From: Aselliscus stoliczkanus
Taxonomy: Eukaryota; Chordata; Mammalia; Chiroptera; Hipposideridae
Direction of reading: 5' to 3'
Assembly (NCBI GenBank): GCA_033961575.1
Contig: CM066732.1
Location: 106,332,687 to 106,396,686 of the forward strand
DNA: 64,000 nt
The notes under the pieces were generated by a model, which had not been told where the DNA came from, ran no database searches, and saw only the letters and a list, made by a program, of their open reading frames with translations. Position numbers and translations under genes: made by a program. Shown here one piece after another: positions 61,487 through 64,000 of this stretch; within the stretch, counting starts at the first letter, position 1; each line of letters begins with the position of its first letter.

Positions 61487-62610
61487 TCTGGCTGTCGCTC
61501 TGGGATTGCTTTGGTGTATTAAATAGATCACCAGGAGAGCCCTGGCTGCATCACGCAAGCACACAGCTCACGACCCAACACTCCCAAGAAAACTCCCAGT
61601 CTCAGCCTGTCCCAATCAGCCGTTCATAGATCAGGCCGAGCAGCCCGACAACCAATCACCAGCCTGGCAACTCTGCAAGTGCAGGGCAGAGAGCCAGGAT
61701 CCGAGGTGGCTTGCACACTCCCATGTCTCAGTGAGCAGCCTGTTGGAGCTGGAGCACACCCACCAGGCGTTTCCCTGGCAACGCAGCACAAGCCGTGCGG
61801 AGGGTGTGGATTCAAGGTGGCTCGCGTACTCCTGGGTCTCAGTGAGCAGCCTGTTGGAACTGAAGGGCACCCGCCCAGCGTTTCCCTGGCAACGCAGTAT
61901 AAGCTGCGCAAAGAGTGGGGAATCCAAGGCCGCATGCGTGCGCATGCACACACGCACTTCTGTGCCAATTCCACCAGACCAATGAGGTCTCGGATCTGAT
62001 CCTCTGTGGGAGGGCCTAAGCCTGTCAAAATGGCATCCTCCCTACACCACTCGCGTGCAGGCTCCACACCACGGGAACAACAGTCCCAAAACCTCCAGCC
62101 TTTGCACCAAAGGTGCTCAGTTCAGTCCGTCCCCGCAGGCTCCCGAGTCTGGCTCACACAGCCACTCCCTCCACCAGGAACCAGGTGAGTGCTCACCGGC
62201 GAGCAAGCCTGGGCGCCGGCCCCACTGATTCTCCAGCTGCTATCAGCCTCACCGAGCTAAGCAAAGAGAGTCCTCACTAATTTACTGCCAACTATCTTGG
62301 AACTTCTCTTCCCAGCAAAGGAACTCTGGGCTGGTGAGTCTGGTGTGCAGCCGGAGGGTCTCTCCCCCAACCGGAGAAGCCTCCCTATGGCTGGGGCTTC
62401 CCTCACGGGGCTCGCCCTCTCTTGTCTCCGCCTGTCCTACCAGACCCGACGTGACCTCCTCTTTCAGTTCTTCGTTTAGTGGTTCTGTTCCTCCAGTGTT
62501 CCGGGGACCTCCAGGGTTGAATGTTGTATAATTCGTTTGTAATTTTGGTGTGATCCTGGGAGGTAGTTAGCACAGCGTCTGTCTATTCCACCATTTTACC
62601 GGAAGTCCCG
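61487..62610 (-). promoter_or_regulatory. 5'UTR of HAL1-like copy 2 with two tandem monomers
   Basis: The GC-rich 5'UTR is homologous to 52980-53975. The unit beginning 'gtctcagtgagcagcctgtt' and containing GTTTCCCTGGCAAC occurs twice, at about 61722 and 61836 (motifs at 61769-61782 and 61880-61893). Copy 1 has one clear unit. Promoter role is inferred by analogy with L1 5'UTR monomers. Confidence 0.6.
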
Positions 62611-63480
62611 TGGTTGTCTCGTGAATGGTCTATTTCAGAGTTGTGGGACCTTAACATGTAATTCACCCTGGCCCCAGAGCCTGGCATTCAAGGCCGTTCC
62701 TTGTGTGGGCTGTGAATACATGCTGGCTTTGGTGGGGCTGCAGGAGCAGGGCAGAGTGGATAGGGCCAGGCTGCTTACAAAAGCAGCATGGCCAGGTAGG
62801 CCTGCTGCCTCAGGAGGAGATGCTCATGGGAGCAAAGCAGGTGGTTGGGGCTGCTCACCTGCCTTCACTAGCAAGTCAGAGTACAAAAATGGCACCTATC
62901 AGTGCCCAGTGCTAGCAATGTAAAAAGAGAACATAGATACGGCTCCAGCCAGCACCTACATCCCTGGAAGGAGTCTCAACAGATTTCTGCCCCTCTGGCA
63001 GAAGCTTTAAGGTTAGCAAATGAATCTTTCACATATGACTTAGGCTCTTTTCAAACTGTTGCTTTTGTGCCGAGTTGTGGGCTGAGTCTATGTGTAAGCT
63101 CCTTAAGAGCAGAATACCTGTTTCTTATAGCCCTGTGGTTCTCCTGGATGTAAGACCTGTTGGCTTTCAGAGTCAGACATTTTTGAAACAAGTGTCTCTC
63201 CCATGTAGGTCCCAAGGCTTGGGTTGACTGACTTGGAGCACAAACCCCTTGCTTCTAAGAAGCTCAGCTTTGTTTGTTTTTGGATCCCTCCCCATTGTGG
63301 ATGGCTGTATCAGGGATGGGTTTTTGGCAAGAGTATGTCTCTGTCCTGCCCATCTCAATGTGGCCCTTTTATCCTTTATTGTGTATGAAATGTACAGAGA
63401 CACAGTGAACAATCACCAACAGATTTTGAAAGAAGTGAGACAATTGGTCATTGATGATGCATACCTGTTGTTCACACAGT
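62611..63480 (-). mobile_element. Older L1-like block, right part
   Basis: This probably continues the block at 58440-59222 across the copy 2 insertion, with GC-richer text (ggctttggtggggctgcagg) of the kind seen in old L1 5'UTRs and 'attttgaaagaagtgagaca' near its end. No coding frame is recognised and the family is uncertain. Confidence 0.45.
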
Positions 63481-64000
63481 GATTTGTGGACTAAAAAACT
63501 AGCAGCGAAGTTTTTACTTTATGCAATGATACATATTTAATGTATCATGATAACTGAAATTTGAATGTGTTGTTGGGAGACAGGTGTTATTGAACTAAAC
63601 TGTGGGAGCTGGATCTGGTCCTGTCAACACCATGCAAAGTGAGGAGTGTTTGCGCATGTAATCAATGACTAAATATAAATTGGTCTTTTAACATATATCA
63701 AAAGAAAATTACAAGTTTATTTTTTGTATGAATTAGAGATAAGTATGGGTATTAATATTAATAGAGATTTCCTGCCATTATGAAATGTAGTTAGGAAGAA
63801 AAATTTTGCATAATTAACTACAAAACAAGGCATAACATGGATGCTGTGTTAAATGCCTGTGAAAGCACAAACCCGGTGTTCTAAAGAAACAATCATGAAT
63901 AACATGACGATTAAGCAATAATTGCAATAATGATAAACTATTTTAAACCAGTTGATTCTACTCTATTATGTTGCTAATTGCACTTTTAGGGTTGTGCCAC
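63481..64000. other. Intronic or flanking, AT-rich, nothing recognised
   Basis: No repeat family, exon or RNA gene could be identified up to the window end. Confidence 0.4.

Larger units (their letters stand above)
59213..62620 (-). mobile_element. HAL1-like LINE, 5'-complete (copy 2), inserted in an older L1-like block
   Basis: The body is about 59223-62610 on the minus strand, with the short target duplication 'tggttgtctc' at 59213-59222 and 62611-62620. Its 5' end in sense reads 'cttccggtaaaatggtggaa' and the 5'UTR runs to about 61487. A broken ORF1 follows (61486 to about 60620). Then comes a stretch at about 60590-60001 matching antisense L1 ORF2 endonuclease text ('ggggtgttgaagtccccta', 'ttgggtgcatagatgttta'). 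After that the 3'UTR (about 60000-59262) begins, identical in layout to copy 1. No reverse transcriptase is present. Confidence 0.85.

Noticed and set aside
61624..62067. 147-codon minus-strand open frame
   Set aside because: Lies in the LINE 5'UTR; its repeated residues reflect the tandem monomers.

Overview
This is mammalian nuclear DNA with short exons in long AT-rich introns and dense interspersed repeats. The lineage-specific repeats point to a bat, probably of the Rhinolophus/Hipposideros side (Yinpterochiroptera). These are tRNA-derived SINEs whose heads begin GGGCCGGCC and whose junction reads GAGGGCCAGTGACACTGCCCTC, and L1 3' ends reading 'caggtgtacaacacaatgca'. The lineage call is my recognition of repeat style, not a database result.

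The only host gene I can support is a plus-strand UNC13 (Munc13) family gene, most likely UNC13C. Four consecutive coding exons lie at 4892-5015, 7658-7714, 12535-12615 and 25768-25915. Together they encode about 136 contiguous residues from the end of the MUN domain (MHD2 part), just before the C-terminal C2 domain. All four have AG/GT borders, compatible phases and no stops or frameshifts. The upstream exons and the C2C exons are outside the window or were not recognised, so 25916-64000 is probably one intron longer than 38 kb.

The rest is repeats. Old shared mammalian families include MIR, L2, MER5A, MER20, MLT1 and a Tigger/MER2-type transposon; bat-era L1 3' ends are also present. Two palindromic mariner-type MITEs lie at 14963-15044 and about 48297-48508. 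SINEs sharing one tRNA-like head come in a short form (16003, 17962, 46657) and a long form (34033, 54551), and a different tRNA-like SINE sits at 41794. Simple repeats are common.

The most notable feature is a pair of minus-strand, 5'-complete LINEs at 51312-53975 and 59223-62610. Each has a GC-rich 5'UTR, an L1 ORF1 and an L1 3'UTR but no reverse transcriptase, which is the architecture of HAL1 (half-L1) elements. The first keeps an uninterrupted 290-codon ORF1. The second has a broken ORF1 but retains about 590 bp of antisense ORF2 endonuclease sequence that the first lacks. The second is inserted inside an older L1-like block.

Two decayed minus-strand coding relics, at about 27.6-28.2 kb and 47.3-47.8 kb, could not be firmly identified; the second has a hAT-transposase-like look. 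Long stretches of the introns hold nothing I can recognise.
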